A stretch of DNA of 64,000 nt from Apus apus (lineage: Eukaryota; Chordata; Aves; Apodiformes; Apodidae): assembly GCF_020740795.1 (NCBI RefSeq), contig NC_067299.1, positions 6,618,001 through 6,682,000 on the forward strand. The letters are read 5' to 3'. The translations under genes and the position numbers were made by a program. Every line of letters starts with the position of its first letter. The first letter of the stretch is position 1. This document shows, one piece after another, positions 46,401 to 64,000 of this stretch. The notes below the pieces were generated by a model. The model was not told where the DNA came from. It was given only the letters and a program-made list of their open reading frames with translations, and made no database searches.

Positions 46401-49400
46401 AGGGCTCTGGTGCTGTGCCACCTCACTTGTCCCCCAGGCACAGACACTGGTGAGGGGACACCTTGAACTATGTAACTTACAGTGTGGCAGGCTGTTCAGA
46501 GATGTTGACTAGGGCTTTGATCTTCAAATCTTTCTGAATTTGTTGGTCACATGCCTGCTTGAAGTTGCCCATATATAACCTTGCAGGCAGTATTTCTACA
46601 GGGTATAGCTTGAAGTTGTCTAGTTCCTGCCAGAGAGAAACCATAGGCTCAGTTTAGAGAGTGCAGAGCTGCATGAAATCATCTGTCCCCTGCAGAACTG
46701 CAGGTGTCCTGGAGGGGCACAACATGAGCCCACAGCTGCTTCTGGTGCCTGCAGTGTGAGGGCAGAGAATAAAAATACCCAAGTAGCTGGCACTGCCTCT
46801 GCACCCCTCCCAGATACCAGGCTAATGCAGAAGAAAGCAGCAGCCTGGCCACTTCAAGCAACAGAGGAAACTGCTTAAACAGAGAGGCAAGGAGGTGCTC
46901 TGTGTCCAGCTGGATCGGGGTGGGGAGTCCAGCAGTTTGCTGCCCTTCACAAGAGAAGCACAAAATGAACTGATTTTCTCCCCTGCACTGTAGCATCCCA
47001 CAGGTTAGCAGCACGTGCTTCGTGCTAGACAGGGACTGTACTTCTGCCTGAAAACATGAACTGTGTCACATCCCAGAGAGCCACGTGCCAGAGAGGGACC
47101 TGCCTCTTTTCATCATTTGCTTCTGTTTGCTCAGTTATCTGCACTCTCCAGTAGGCCAGTTTTGGGGTTACCAGAGAAACCTTCCCCCTTTGTTTTCATG
47201 AGCTTCCTTTCACACAACAGAAGGATAAAGGAGGCCAAGTGTGGCTGTAAAAGAATGAGTGGTGAGGCTCAAGGCAAGCCCAGCAACTCAAATTGCATTT
47301 AATTCCTTGGTTTGAAATGACCCCGATGCCAGGTCTGCACCCCCATTTCACTTGAATTCATTAGCCAGCCTCAGCTGAACACGAATGCTAATTAGTGTCA
47401 CCTCACCTGAGGCATCCACAGGATCTTCTGAGTCCTCAGAAAAAGATAGCAAGCTGAGAAAAGCCTGTATCCTCCCCTCAGGATGAGCACGGGATGGCGG
47501 GTGAACTGCTCCAAGCTCCGGGCGTGTCGCACCGCGGTTCCTTCCTCAGCATCTAACGGGACCAGAAGGATTTGCCAGGCAGGGTGAGAGTCCCTCACCA
47601 GCACTGGGGCTACAGCTGCCCACCCACACTGACAGCAAACCCTTCATTTCACCTCATGGGCTGCAGAAAGCCTCATCATAGAATCATAGAATGGTTTGGG
47701 TTGGAAGGGATCTTCAAGATCATCCAGATCCAACCCCCCTGCATGGGCAGGGACACCTCCCACCAGCCCAGGTTGCTCCAAGCCCCATCCAACCTGCCCT
47801 TCAACACTGCCAGGGATGGGGCAGCCACAGCTTCCCTGGGCAACCTGGGCCAGGCTCTCACCACCCTCACAGTGAAGAATTTCCTCCTCGTGTCTCACCT
47901 CAATCTCCCCTCTTCCAGTTTTCATCCATTTCCCTTGTCCTCTCCCTCCCTGCCCTTGTCCCAAGCCCCTCCCCAGCTTTCCTGGAGCCCCTTCAGGCCC
48001 TGGAAGGTGCTCTAAGGTCTCCCTGGAGCCTTCTATTCTCCAGGCTGAACACCCCAACTCTCTCAGCCTGTCTCTAGAGCAGAGCTGCTCCTGCCCTCTG
48101 AGCATCTCTGTGGCCTTCTTGAAAGCCAGACTTAAATTCTTTAACTGCTGCTGCAGGTCAGTAACAGGGAATGCTACTTTTCACCTCTTGTCCTGATTTT
48201 TTATTCCTCTCCTCATTTCTTCTGGAGGTCTAGATAAAGCTGTTTTTGTTTTGGCTGTTGTTGTGTTTTTTTTCCCCTGTCCATTATCCTTTGGGAAATA
48301 CTTGTAATAAGTTCCCTTAATAGGGAAGTATTATTATTTTAAATCTAACCATTCTATGGAGGCCTGTTCTTTGGTCTGCTTGAGGCAAAGAGGGAGCTAG
48401 CTTGAATAAATTTCCCTCAAGTGTTTCACACACTCCCCTTAGTGAAGTACATCATGTGAGATGGCTGCTCACCCTCCTTCTCCCAAGGGATCCATCCTGC
48501 CTGCCTCCAGCTTTGTCTGCTTTAGAAACAAGTCAGCACAACAAACTCTCTCCCAGTTCCTCACATCTTCCCTTGCTAAGATCTCACCCCTGAGCCTTTA
48601 TGAACGTGCTTTATTCCTTCCCCTCACCCTCTCAGGCATGATGTAAATCTTTGCTAAATCTCTAGCAGCCTTTATAAAGCCAACAGGAGCAAACAAACAC
48701 ACAGAGGTGGTTCTGCACAGAGCAGAACTCCTTGCCAGAGGATGTGTGAAAGCTAAACAGCTCCATGGTTCAAGGAGGACTGAACAAAGACATGGAGAAG
48801 TTTTCAGCTCTTCACATTTCTCAGTGAACTCCTATCAAATCACCACCCCCACTGAAGTGTAGTCTTTTCAAATATGACAATGTGGAAGCCTTTTGTAACC
48901 CTCAGAGAAGGAAGTACTCACTCTGTGAACACACAGACCCTGAGTCAGTGTTTTCAGTCTCTGAAGCAACGCTGCTCCCTGAAAAGCAACCATGGAATGA
49001 GCCAAACCTCAGTGAAATGTGGAAAGAAAAGAAGGATCCATTCCTCACATGCAACAAGGAACTTCAGTAGGATCACTCCACAGATAGGAAACCAGAGATG
49101 CCAGCAATCTTTGAAACCAAACCTGGGTTTTTGAAGCCTAAGAACATATACAACACAGTGAAACCCCAGAGGCTTAGCAGAGATGTTATCTTTTCAAACA
49201 GAACCGGGTACATTTGCATCTCTTCCAATAAGCTCATAAAATTAAACAAGGAATGGGAAGAATATCTGTTCTCCAGTGAGGTCTGGACTGCCATGGGTCA
49301 CAGGTACCTTGTTCTTCCTCTTCCTCACTGTCACAGCAATCCAAAGAGCTGGTCTCACCATCATACACCACGCAGTACCTGACGTACCCCAGCTCCTCGG

Positions 49401-51709
49401 AATCCGGGACCAGATACTGCCCCGTAGGACTCTACCAAAATCAGAGAGGAATTCTGTCAGGAGCACAGCTCCACGCTTTCCCTGTGACATCAACACCACT
49501 GGCAGCTTGCAAGTTACTAGTGTAAAGCTACGGGGCAGGTTTGGGGCTGGATCTGTACTTGAAAGACCCGGCTGGAGCTGAGGAATGACGCAAACTGCGC
49601 CCGATTGCTTCACGAACCAGAGGTGAGGGTGTCAACACTGTCCTCTGAGAGACAAGGCCACAGGAGATTCTTTCTTGTGCAATCTTTTCCTGATACACAG
49701 CTCCTATGTGCCAATCCTTTGGGCTACTGAAGCCACTCTTGCTTGCTTTGGGACAGAATACACCGTCCAACCCCCAGTGGCAGCAATGGAAGATGGCGGG
49801 AAGGGGCATGGGGAGGGGCTGGGACAATTCCCATGGGTTTTCATAGAATCATGGAATGGGTTGGGTTGGGAGGGACCTTCAAGATCATCTAGATCCAACC
49901 CCTGCATGGGCAGGGACACCTCCCACCAGCCCAGGTTGCTCCAAGCCCCATCCAACCTGCCCTTCAACACTGCCAGGGATGGGGCAGCCACAGCTTCCCT
50001 GGGCAACCTGGGCCAGGCTCTCCCCACCCTCACACTAAAGAATTTCCTCCTGATGTCCAACCTAAATCTCCCCTCTGCCAGTTTTAAGCCATTCCCCCTC
50101 ATCCCATCACTACACCCCCTGGTAAAAAGTCCCTCCCCAACTTTCCTGGAGCCCCTTCAGGCACTGAAAGGTGCTCCAAGGTCTCCCCAGAGCCTTCTGT
50201 TTCTCCAGTTTTAAGTTTAAAGGCTCCCAAGTTTGTCTCCCTGCTGAGTGCTGAATCCAGGGCTGGTTCAGACAAAGGGGAACCCCCCTGACCTGCTCAA
50301 TCCTCCGTGCTGTGACAATGTGGCTCTCATCGTACTCACGCCGAGTACGGGCATCTGAAAAACAACAACCAAGACAGAACAACTGGCTGAGCTGCTGCTT
50401 TGCAGGCAGAATTCCTGTTCACGACTCTCTATCCTTGGGAATCAAGGCACTGACATCAACCAGAGGAGGAGATTTGGTTTCTTGGAAACAGGGATCTTTC
50501 TGATGTGGATGTAATGAATGCTGATGTCTCTGTAACAACAAGGGATGCCAGCAGCTCCAGTCCTGGCCTAGGAGTGGTGTGGCAGTGCTTGCAGTGCCAG
50601 CACCATGTTCTGCTCTGGTGTCACCTGTCCCCACCTTGCTGGGCCTGCTCTGACATCCCAGTGTTCAGCCCCTCTGTCCCCCATGCTGCCCCAGAGATGG
50701 GGAGAAGGGTGCCTGGGAGACCCCAACCTCACTGCCCAATGGGCTGATCCCTTGGCAAAACATGTAACAATATCACAATATCACAATATCTGGCCCCCCT
50801 TTTTTTTTTTGCAGGTTTTGTCACTGTGCAGAGTGTGTGTCCTCGGGACTGGTCAGAGCAGGGAGAGCTGGACATGATGGAAGCTGGAGCCGTACTGGTG
50901 CATGGCACCTGAAGTGGGATGGAAGAAGGAAAAGGAAAGGAAAAGACCTTTCAGATCATCCAGTCCAACGTTCACCCAGCCCTGCCAAGGCCACCACTGC
51001 CCCATGTCCCTCAGCACCATCTCCAGGGCTTGGAAACCCCTCCAGGGATGGGGACTCCCCCCTGCCCTGGGCAGCCTGGGCCAGGGCCTGACAACCCTTT
51101 TCATGAAGAAATTGTTCCTAATATCCAATCTCGACCTTCCCTGGTGCAACTTGAGCCCCTTTCCTCTGGTTCTATCACTTGTTCCTTGGAAGAGGAGACC
51201 AACCCCCCTGGCTCCAACCTCCCCTCAGGCAGCTGCAGAGCCAGCAGGTCTCCCCTCACCTCCTTGTCTCCAGGCTGGACACCCCCAGCTCCCTCAGCTG
51301 CTCCTCACACTTGTGCTCCAGCCCCTTCCCCAGCCCCGTTGCCCTTCCCTGGACACGCTCCAGCCCCTCCATGTCCTTCTCATCATGAGGAGCCCAGAAC
51401 TGACCCCAGGATTTCGAGGTGCGGCCTCATCAGTGCCGAGCACGGCGTGGGGGGGGGGACACGATCCCTGCCCTGCTCCTGCCGGACACACAAACCAGGA
51501 TGCTGGCGACCTTCTTGGCCAAGAAACTCCCCAGCTGCGAGTTCCACGAAGTTGTGTCCCCACACCCCCCTCCGAGGCCGGGCCGGGCCGCGCCGCGCGG
51601 GCTCACCCAGCAGGCACAGGTACCCGGGCTCCGCCACCCGGGGGAGCCGCCGCTGCTGCTGCAGGATGTTGAAGAGGCAGTGGGGGTCGCAGAGCGCCAT
51701 CCCCGCCAT
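43359..51709 (-). CDS. STYXL1: STYXL1 (MK-STYX) pseudophosphatase, 7 exons, 3' end not found
   Basis: This is a catalytically inactive relative of dual-specificity phosphatases. In mammals it binds G3BP1 and the mitochondrial phosphatase PTPMT1. Coding exons from the start: 51607-51709, 50293-50354, 49308-49431, 47407-47552, 46481-46626, 45394-45485, 43359-43468, giving 261 codons with closing phases. An N-terminal rhodanese/CH2-like domain is followed by a phosphatase-like domain. The signature loop reads FSSLGISRS in place of HCxxGxSR, with Ser replacing the catalytic Cys, as in human (FSTQGISRS). Human has about 40 further residues (RSWAYVKKC, PNRGLVSQLLEWE and so on) that I could not locate. 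Divergent promoter shared with MDH2. Confidence 0.88.
44655..44760 (+). mobile_element. Possible ancient MIR-like SINE remnant
   Basis: GATGAGCTCTGTGGGGACAG, then a CTTTTGCTT spacer, then GTCTGTGCAGCACCCAGC. This resembles the old amniote SINE pattern of GTAAGCTC..GGGGCAGGGA..CTGTACAGCGCCTAGC. It is heavily diverged and recognised only by gestalt. Confidence 0.25.
45394..45485 (-). CDS. STYXL1: STYXL1 exon 6
   Basis: [20 protein letters not shown] then [10 protein letters not shown]. Two acceptors lie 8 nt apart on the minus strand (TTTTTCCAG|G and TTTACAG|A). Only the upstream one preserves the frame from exon 5 and gives the conserved LHI..DS..A..CHFI pattern, so I chose it. Confidence 0.88.
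45592..45612. repeat. Short ATC microsatellite
   Basis: About five ATC units in STYXL1 intron 6. No function is visible. Confidence 0.6.
46481..46626 (-). CDS. STYXL1: STYXL1 exon 5
   Basis: [20 protein letters not shown] then [20 protein letters not shown]. It matches human [20 protein letters not shown] and starts the phosphatase-like domain. Leaves in phase 2. Confidence 0.92.
47407..47552 (-). CDS. STYXL1: STYXL1 exon 4, end of rhodanese-like domain
   Basis: [20 protein letters not shown] then [20 protein letters not shown]. It matches human [20 protein letters not shown]. Phase 1 in, phase 0 out. Confidence 0.92.
47678..48121 (-). mobile_element. CR1 LINE 3' fragment in STYXL1 intron 3
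   Basis: On the plus strand it starts with ATCATAGAATCATAGAATGG, the inverted CR1 terminus, then passes through GGGACACCTCCCACCAGCCC to the ORF2 region ending near GGCCTTCTTG. It is a 5'-truncated copy of about 440 bp, in sense orientation with STYXL1. The intact terminal octamers suggest a fairly young copy. Confidence 0.93.
49308..49431 (-). CDS. STYXL1: STYXL1 exon 3
   Basis: [20 protein letters not shown] then [20 protein letters not shown]. The acidic run parallels the human DDDDDSDSDGDG linker but is shorter. Phase 0 in, phase 1 out. Confidence 0.9.
49842..50215 (-). mobile_element. CR1 LINE 3' fragment in STYXL1 intron 2
   Basis: Plus-strand start CATAGAATCATGGAATGGG and the same body as the intron 3 copy (GGGACACCTCCCACCAGCCC, GGCAGCCACAGCTTCCCTGG). 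It ends near CTTCTGTTTCTCCAG, close to exon 2. Sense to STYXL1. Confidence 0.93.
50293..50354 (-). CDS. STYXL1: STYXL1 exon 2
   Basis: [20 protein letters not shown] then Q, matching human VRSKWEYDESHVITALRVK, the core of the rhodanese-like fold. The donor CAG|GTCAGG is weak. Confidence 0.92.
50930..51526 (-). mobile_element. CR1 LINE fragment in STYXL1 intron 1
   Basis: Plus-strand CTTTCAGATCATCCAGTCCA is the inverted 3' end, with upstream ORF2 blocks (CTCCTTGTCTCCAGGCTGGA, TGACCCCAGGATTTCGAGGT) and an edge near CGACCTTCTTGGCC. It is a different CR1 subfamily from the two neighbouring copies and reaches into the CpG island, 80 bp from exon 1. Confidence 0.9.
51607..51709 (-). CDS. STYXL1: STYXL1 first coding exon
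   Basis: [20 protein letters not shown] then [14 protein letters not shown], aligning with human MPGLLLCEPTELYNILNQ and NYLCLLD. That alignment fixes the start at 51,709 rather than the internal ATG at 51,700. Donor GTGAGC, phase 1. Confidence 0.92.
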
Positions 51710-51975
51710 CACTCCCCACCCACCCCCACCCCCCTACCGGCCGATCGTCGCCGCCTGTCGCGACAGCCCGTCTAGGCCGCGTTGCCGTGGCAACGGCGGC
51801 TCGGCCGCTGAGGGGCGGGGCGGGTTGAGGGGGGGGTGGGGTTTGTCAGCGGGGGGCAGATCTCGCGAGATTTCCCGCCGCCCGGAGGAGGGATAAAAAG
51901 CTCTCGCGAGAGCGGCGGCGGGTCCCGCGCCGGCGCCGCGCGCTGGAGGTCGTTCGAGTCACCGCCGCGCCCGCC
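51710..51975. promoter_or_regulatory. Divergent STYXL1/MDH2 CpG-island promoter
   Basis: 266 bp separate the two start codons. Visible sites: X-box-like GTTGCCGTGGCAAC at 51,781-51,794 (RFX consensus GTTGCCATGGCAAC, one mismatch); GC box GGGGCGGGGC at 51,812; palindrome TCTCGCGAGA at 51,861-51,870 and again at 51,902-51,911; E2F-like TTTCCCGCC at 51,871; and a TATA-like ATAAAAAG at 51,893, about 80 bp before the MDH2 ATG. TCTCGCGAGA is the BANP-bound CpG-island element, also once assigned to Kaiso. The sites are read directly; occupancy is inference. Confidence 0.85.
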
Positions 51976-60118
<8,143 letters not shown>

Positions 60119-60260
60119 AGAGTTGATGATGGAGAGGAATTAACAACTTCCTTAATTTATTAAGGCATCATGTCACTTTATGACTTCGGATTCAAAGCTC
60201 ATGCTTTGGTTGAAGTCTGTGTTAGCTTCATGATTGTTGCCAGTGCAGAGCCTAATCATC

Positions 60261-60266
60261 AATAAA
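60261..60266 (+). terminator. MDH2 poly(A) signal AATAAA
   Basis: 143 nt after the stop and followed by a T/G-rich stretch (TTTTTTCAGTGT), giving a short 3' UTR typical of MDH2. Confidence 0.9.
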
Positions 60267-60289
60267 ACAGCCTCATTTTTTCAGTGTAC

Positions 60290-62311
60290 CCTCCTGGGGT
60301 TGTCCTCATGTCCTTGTCTTCTGAAGGGAGAGGCTGCAGGGCTCTGAAGGGTTACCCACTTGATCTAGGGATGAACTAGTCTCTTACAGCAGGTGAACTT
60401 ACTCCTCTCAGCTCTGCTGCTGCTGTTTTTTTGGCTTGGGCTGCTTCTTCAGTGCAGCAGCTGGGAAACCAGGTGTGACCAGGTAAGATCAAGATGGGGT
60501 TGAAGAGGCTTGTGGAAGGGGAGCTAAGTCAGCCAAGAGGTGTTTTTTTCAGGAGGTGAAAATACATCTTGTATCTTTGTGTTGCCTTAATCTCATCTGT
60601 AATTTGATTTTAAAAGTTAGTAAAAGAGCAGAGTGGTTGGAACATCAGTCCTGTTAAAAGAAAATAATTAAAATGCTGAGTGGCTTCTTTCTAGTTAGGA
60701 AGAAGAGCCTTGATTTAGCATCCACGTACATTTATTTTACGTTCATCCTCCTGTGAATATAAAAATAAATGTCTGCAAGAAAATGGTGATGACGAGTTCT
60801 GTTGCTGCCTTCTTTGAAGGTGAGCTTTAATGAGCAGAGCTGTTAATTCCCACTTCCTCTGTGGGCTGCTTCCCCTGTTGCTTTGAATGGCTTTAATCCA
60901 TGTGGGTTGAATTCTAAATTGAACAGGCTTTTTGATTAGAGGAAGGCAAAGCCAAAGCCCAGCACCTCTGGAGGAACTGAGGGGAGTGTTGGTTTCAGTG
61001 AGAACCTGGTGTAGAAACTTCTCCTCAAGAAGAAACCTAAAGGTAGTAGATGCAGTTTGTTCACTGGTTGTTTTCCTCCACTGCTTGTGTTCTAATACTC
61101 TTGTGAGCTGTTTTTGTTTTAACTTGAGCTGGATCACACAGTTGTGACACTGAAGATGCCTTGAGAATAAAGTGCTTGGCTCTTTCCCTGTAGTGTGGGA
61201 TGTTAAAGAGGACAGAAGACAGTTCTTGTCACTCCTCTGCAGAAATTCAATGTATCAAAGCTTGGTTTCTTTGCAGGAATAGTAATGAAACAGAAGTGTT
61301 GGCAGTCATTACTCAGCAGTCTTGGAACAAAGTAATTATTAAGGGGTATTAATAGAATTAGAGAGCTAAAGATGGTGTTGGAGCAGGGCAGGGGAGGGTG
61401 TTGGAACTGGAGGACACAGGAGTGACTGGCTGAGCCTGGTAAATGCAGCTTGGATGTTGTGTTCCAGCAGAACCTGGACAGCCTGTGGCAGGCTCTACAG
61501 TGGAGCAGGTCGCTCCAGGAAGGGGTCTTGCAGGCCCCACAGCAATTTTGTACCCAGAAATAGGCAGCCTAGGTTTTGTCAGATCAGGGGGTTGTATCCA
61601 TCTGCCAGAGCTCATGGTCTGCACCCCTGGTGTGTGCTCAGTGGTCCAGGGGACCTACAGCAGGAATGCTGCAGGGAAAGCCTTCCCTCACTGCCAGGAG
61701 GAAAACAACACCCACCTGTTCTAGTCCTGCTGTTTTGGACACAGCAGATAGAGCAGATTTCTGAGTGTTGGGGATTTTTAGAACTTGAGGTTCATCATGG
61801 GGCCTGGGTTATTTGATCTGGTGTCAGCAGTCCACATGCAGCCAAGAATGGGGAGATGGCATGGACAAGCAGAAAGCTTCACTTAGCCCAGCAGGGACTC
61901 AGAGATGGGATGGGTAAGTGGAGCTGAGGTGGAGGAGGATTGTTTGCACCTGCTGACTTATAGATTATTCATGGTCTCCTTCAGATCCCCTTAATGATAA
62001 CACTGTTCATTCCTTTCCTGCACTCTTTGGTTTTTGGGTTTGTTTCCTCCATCCCCCCAATTCCATGCCTTACGCTTGGAGTTGCAGCCATTCCCTGTGC
62101 CTGGAAATTTGCTCTCCTTTTGGGAAGGGAAATGAGACACCTTGTGGCTTTCTGCATGGAAGGCAGAGACAGGAGGACCTTGGATGGAGGTGAAAGAGGA
62201 GCATGTGGGTGTTCTCCACTTGGTCCAAAGTGCTGTGTGCTGCACTCTGCTGTGGTGGAGAACCTAATTGCTGTGAAGGCTGAAGATGGTTTGTGGAGGT
62301 AAGTGTAGGAC
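60290..62311. other. Intergenic region downstream of MDH2
   Basis: AT-richer sequence with only short open frames. No exon, RNA gene or repeat was recognised. In human the next genes are HSPB1 and YWHAG; neither is visible here. Confidence 0.5.
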
Positions 62312-63153
62312 AGAATCACAGTTTTTTGGTTTTTTTCAGTTGGAAGGACCTTAAAGATCATCTAGTTCCAACCCCCTGCATGGGCAGGGACACCTCCCAC
62401 CAGCCCAGGTTGCTCCAAGCCCCATCCAACCTGCCCTTCAACACTGCCAGGGATGGGGCAGCCACAGCTTCCCTGGGCATCCTGGGCCAGGGTCTCACCA
62501 CCCTCACAGGGAAGAATTTATGCCTGATTTCTAACCTAAATCTCTCAAAACCATTACCCCTCATCCTTTCACTGCAAGCCCCTGTAAAAAGACCCTCCCC
62601 AGCTTTCCTGGAGCCCCTTCAGGTACTGGAAGGTCACTGTGAGGTTCCCCTGGAGCCTACTCTTCTTCAGACTGAACAACTCCAGCTCCCTCAGCCTGTC
62701 CTCATCAGAGAGCTGCTCCAGCCCTTGGATCATTTTTGTGGCCCTTCTCTGGACACATTCCAGCAGGTCCACATCTTTCTTGTGCTGGGGGCACCAGAGC
62801 TGGACACTGTTCTAGGTGAGGTCTCACCAGGGTGGAGTAGAGGGGCAGAATCACCTCTCTCCATCTGCTGGACACGCTTTTGATACAGCCCAGGATGGAG
62901 TTGGCCCTCTGGGCTGCAACTGCATTGGTGGCTCATGTCCAGCTTTTGATCCAGTAGTACCTCCAGGTCCTTTTCAGCAGGGCTGGTCTCAAGTGTGACC
63001 TCCCCCAGCCTGTGTTCATACCTTGGGTTACCTGGGCCCAGATGCAGGACCCTGCACTTGGCCTTGTTGAACCTCATGAGGTTCACCTGGGCCCACTTCT
63101 CTAGCTTCTCCAGGTGCCTCTGGCTGGCATCTTGTCCCTCTGGCATATTGACC
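62312..63153 (-). mobile_element. CR1 LINE, longest copy here, ORF2 C-terminus and 3' end
   Basis: The inverted 3' end starts near AGAATCACAGTTTTTTGG. The minus strand then encodes the C-terminal reverse-transcriptase region of CR1 ORF2: LEKLEKWAQVNLMRFNKAKC, then [40 protein letters not shown] and [20 protein letters not shown]. These lie in more than one frame, so the copy carries frameshifts and is dead. It is 5' truncated near 63,153. Confidence 0.94.
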
Positions 63154-64000
63154 TCTGAAGATACGAAACAAGATCCCACCCCTTCTCATCTCTCTGAACA
63201 GATTCCCCAGAGGAGGAAAGGAGCTGGGGTGTTACCCCTCCTTGGGATGTGTAGGAATTAGCTGGGTGTGCTGAGATAAGCTGATGCTTTACCCTGGGTG
63301 GTGTTTCCTGGTGTTGTCTCAGACACTCGACCTTCATCCTCTGTCCTGTAGCTGCTGCCATGTGGCCACCACGCTGAGTCATGGTGCTCCCTCAGGTGCC
63401 TGCAGCCTTTGGCATTTACCTCCCGTGGAGGTGAGTAACCAGGCCTGGGGGAGGAGAAAACCCTGCCCTGCTCAGGGCTCTGGGATTTCATCCTGTTTAC
63501 TGAGCAGGCCTTGGTCTCCATGGTCTTTAAGCATCTGACATCTTTGCAATGTCATGTGTATGCATGGAGCTGCCACCTCCTCAGGCAGCCCAGCTCTGTT
63601 TGGGGCCAGATGTCAAGGTACAGAGGAGATGTGTGTTAAGAGTAATAAAGATGTTCCAGAGGGCCACATGTCACTTGACCCCCCCCCCCACACTCCTGTG
63701 CTGCTGGGGCAATGTGTTGAAGTGCAGGAGAGGATAAAATGAGGAGAAGAGCAAATGGTGAAAGCTGGGGCTTGAGTTTTTCATCCTGATTGACCTCAGT
63801 ATGTCCTGGGGGAGCTTCAGGTGGGATGACTGCAGGAGCAAGGTGCAGGCTGACAGCCACCTGTCCCTCATTCCTGGGGTGCAGATCTGCCACTCCTGAG
63901 CCCCATCTCACCCCTGGGAGGCTCCAGGAGCTGGCAGCAGCTTGCTTTTGGGTCGGGCTGGTACAGCCCTGCAGCAGGAGTGGCTGAGCCTGGAGACAAT
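63154..64000. other. Window end, no gene seen
   Basis: A C run at 63,679-63,689 and ordinary non-coding sequence. I see no supported feature. Confidence 0.5.

Noticed and set aside
50919-51896. A 325-codon plus-strand open frame
   Set aside because: It is antisense to a CR1 copy and then crosses STYXL1 exon 1 and the promoter; no independent gene signal.
62293-62883. A 196-codon plus-strand open frame
   Set aside because: It is antisense to the 3' end of a CR1 element; similar antisense frames appear over every CR1 copy here.

Overview
This window is nuclear DNA from a bird. It carries spliced vertebrate genes with GT-AG introns, CpG-island promoters, and many 5'-truncated CR1 LINEs of avian type as the only clear interspersed repeats. 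The gene order POR - TMEM120A - STYXL1 - MDH2 matches my recollection of human 7q11.23. The CR1 3' ends look neoavian, but I cannot name the species.

Layout. 1-1,560 is low-complexity C/G-rich DNA with a CpG island (about 785-1,215) that probably holds the POR promoter and its non-coding first exon. POR (+) has 15 coding exons from 12,781 to 29,997, giving 677 residues, with a poly(A) signal at 30,940. TMEM120A (-) converges on it: 12 coding exons from 39,494 down to 32,129, 341 residues, poly(A) signal at 31,443-31,448. STYXL1 (-) has seven recognisable coding exons from 51,709 down to 43,359; its last exon could not be identified. MDH2 (+) has nine coding exons from 51,976 to 60,118, 335 residues, poly(A) signal at 60,261. 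STYXL1 and MDH2 are divergent, with start codons 266 bp apart in a CpG island. That promoter carries two TCTCGCGAGA palindromes, an RFX-type X-box, a GC box and an E2F-like site. 60,300-64,000 is intergenic and holds one long CR1 fragment. All exon boundaries were fixed by eye from family protein sequence, splice dinucleotides and phase, and the phases close in every gene apart from the missing STYXL1 end.

Roles. POR is the ER-anchored FMN/FAD reductase that feeds electrons from NADPH to microsomal P450s. MDH2 is the mitochondrial TCA-cycle malate dehydrogenase. TMEM120A (TACAN/NET29) is a six-helix membrane protein with an elongase-like fold. STYXL1 (MK-STYX) is a catalytically dead phosphatase with a rhodanese-like N-terminus. 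They share a neighbourhood rather than a pathway.

Most notable observations. (1) Inside the POR intron between the membrane-anchor exon and the next exon lies a small exon-like segment (17,423-17,477). It starts MGCVYS, a Src-kinase-like myristoylation/palmitoylation signature, and ends in a strong donor in exactly the phase needed to splice to POR exon 3. A second segment (18,944-19,042) is a 99-nt phase 2-2 cassette that fits between them. Together they predict a POR isoform whose transmembrane anchor is replaced by a lipid anchor. (2) MDH2 intron 5 uses a GC donor. (3) The MDH2 exon 1 donor is reiterated three times by a 20-bp tandem repeat next to a partial copy of exon 1.
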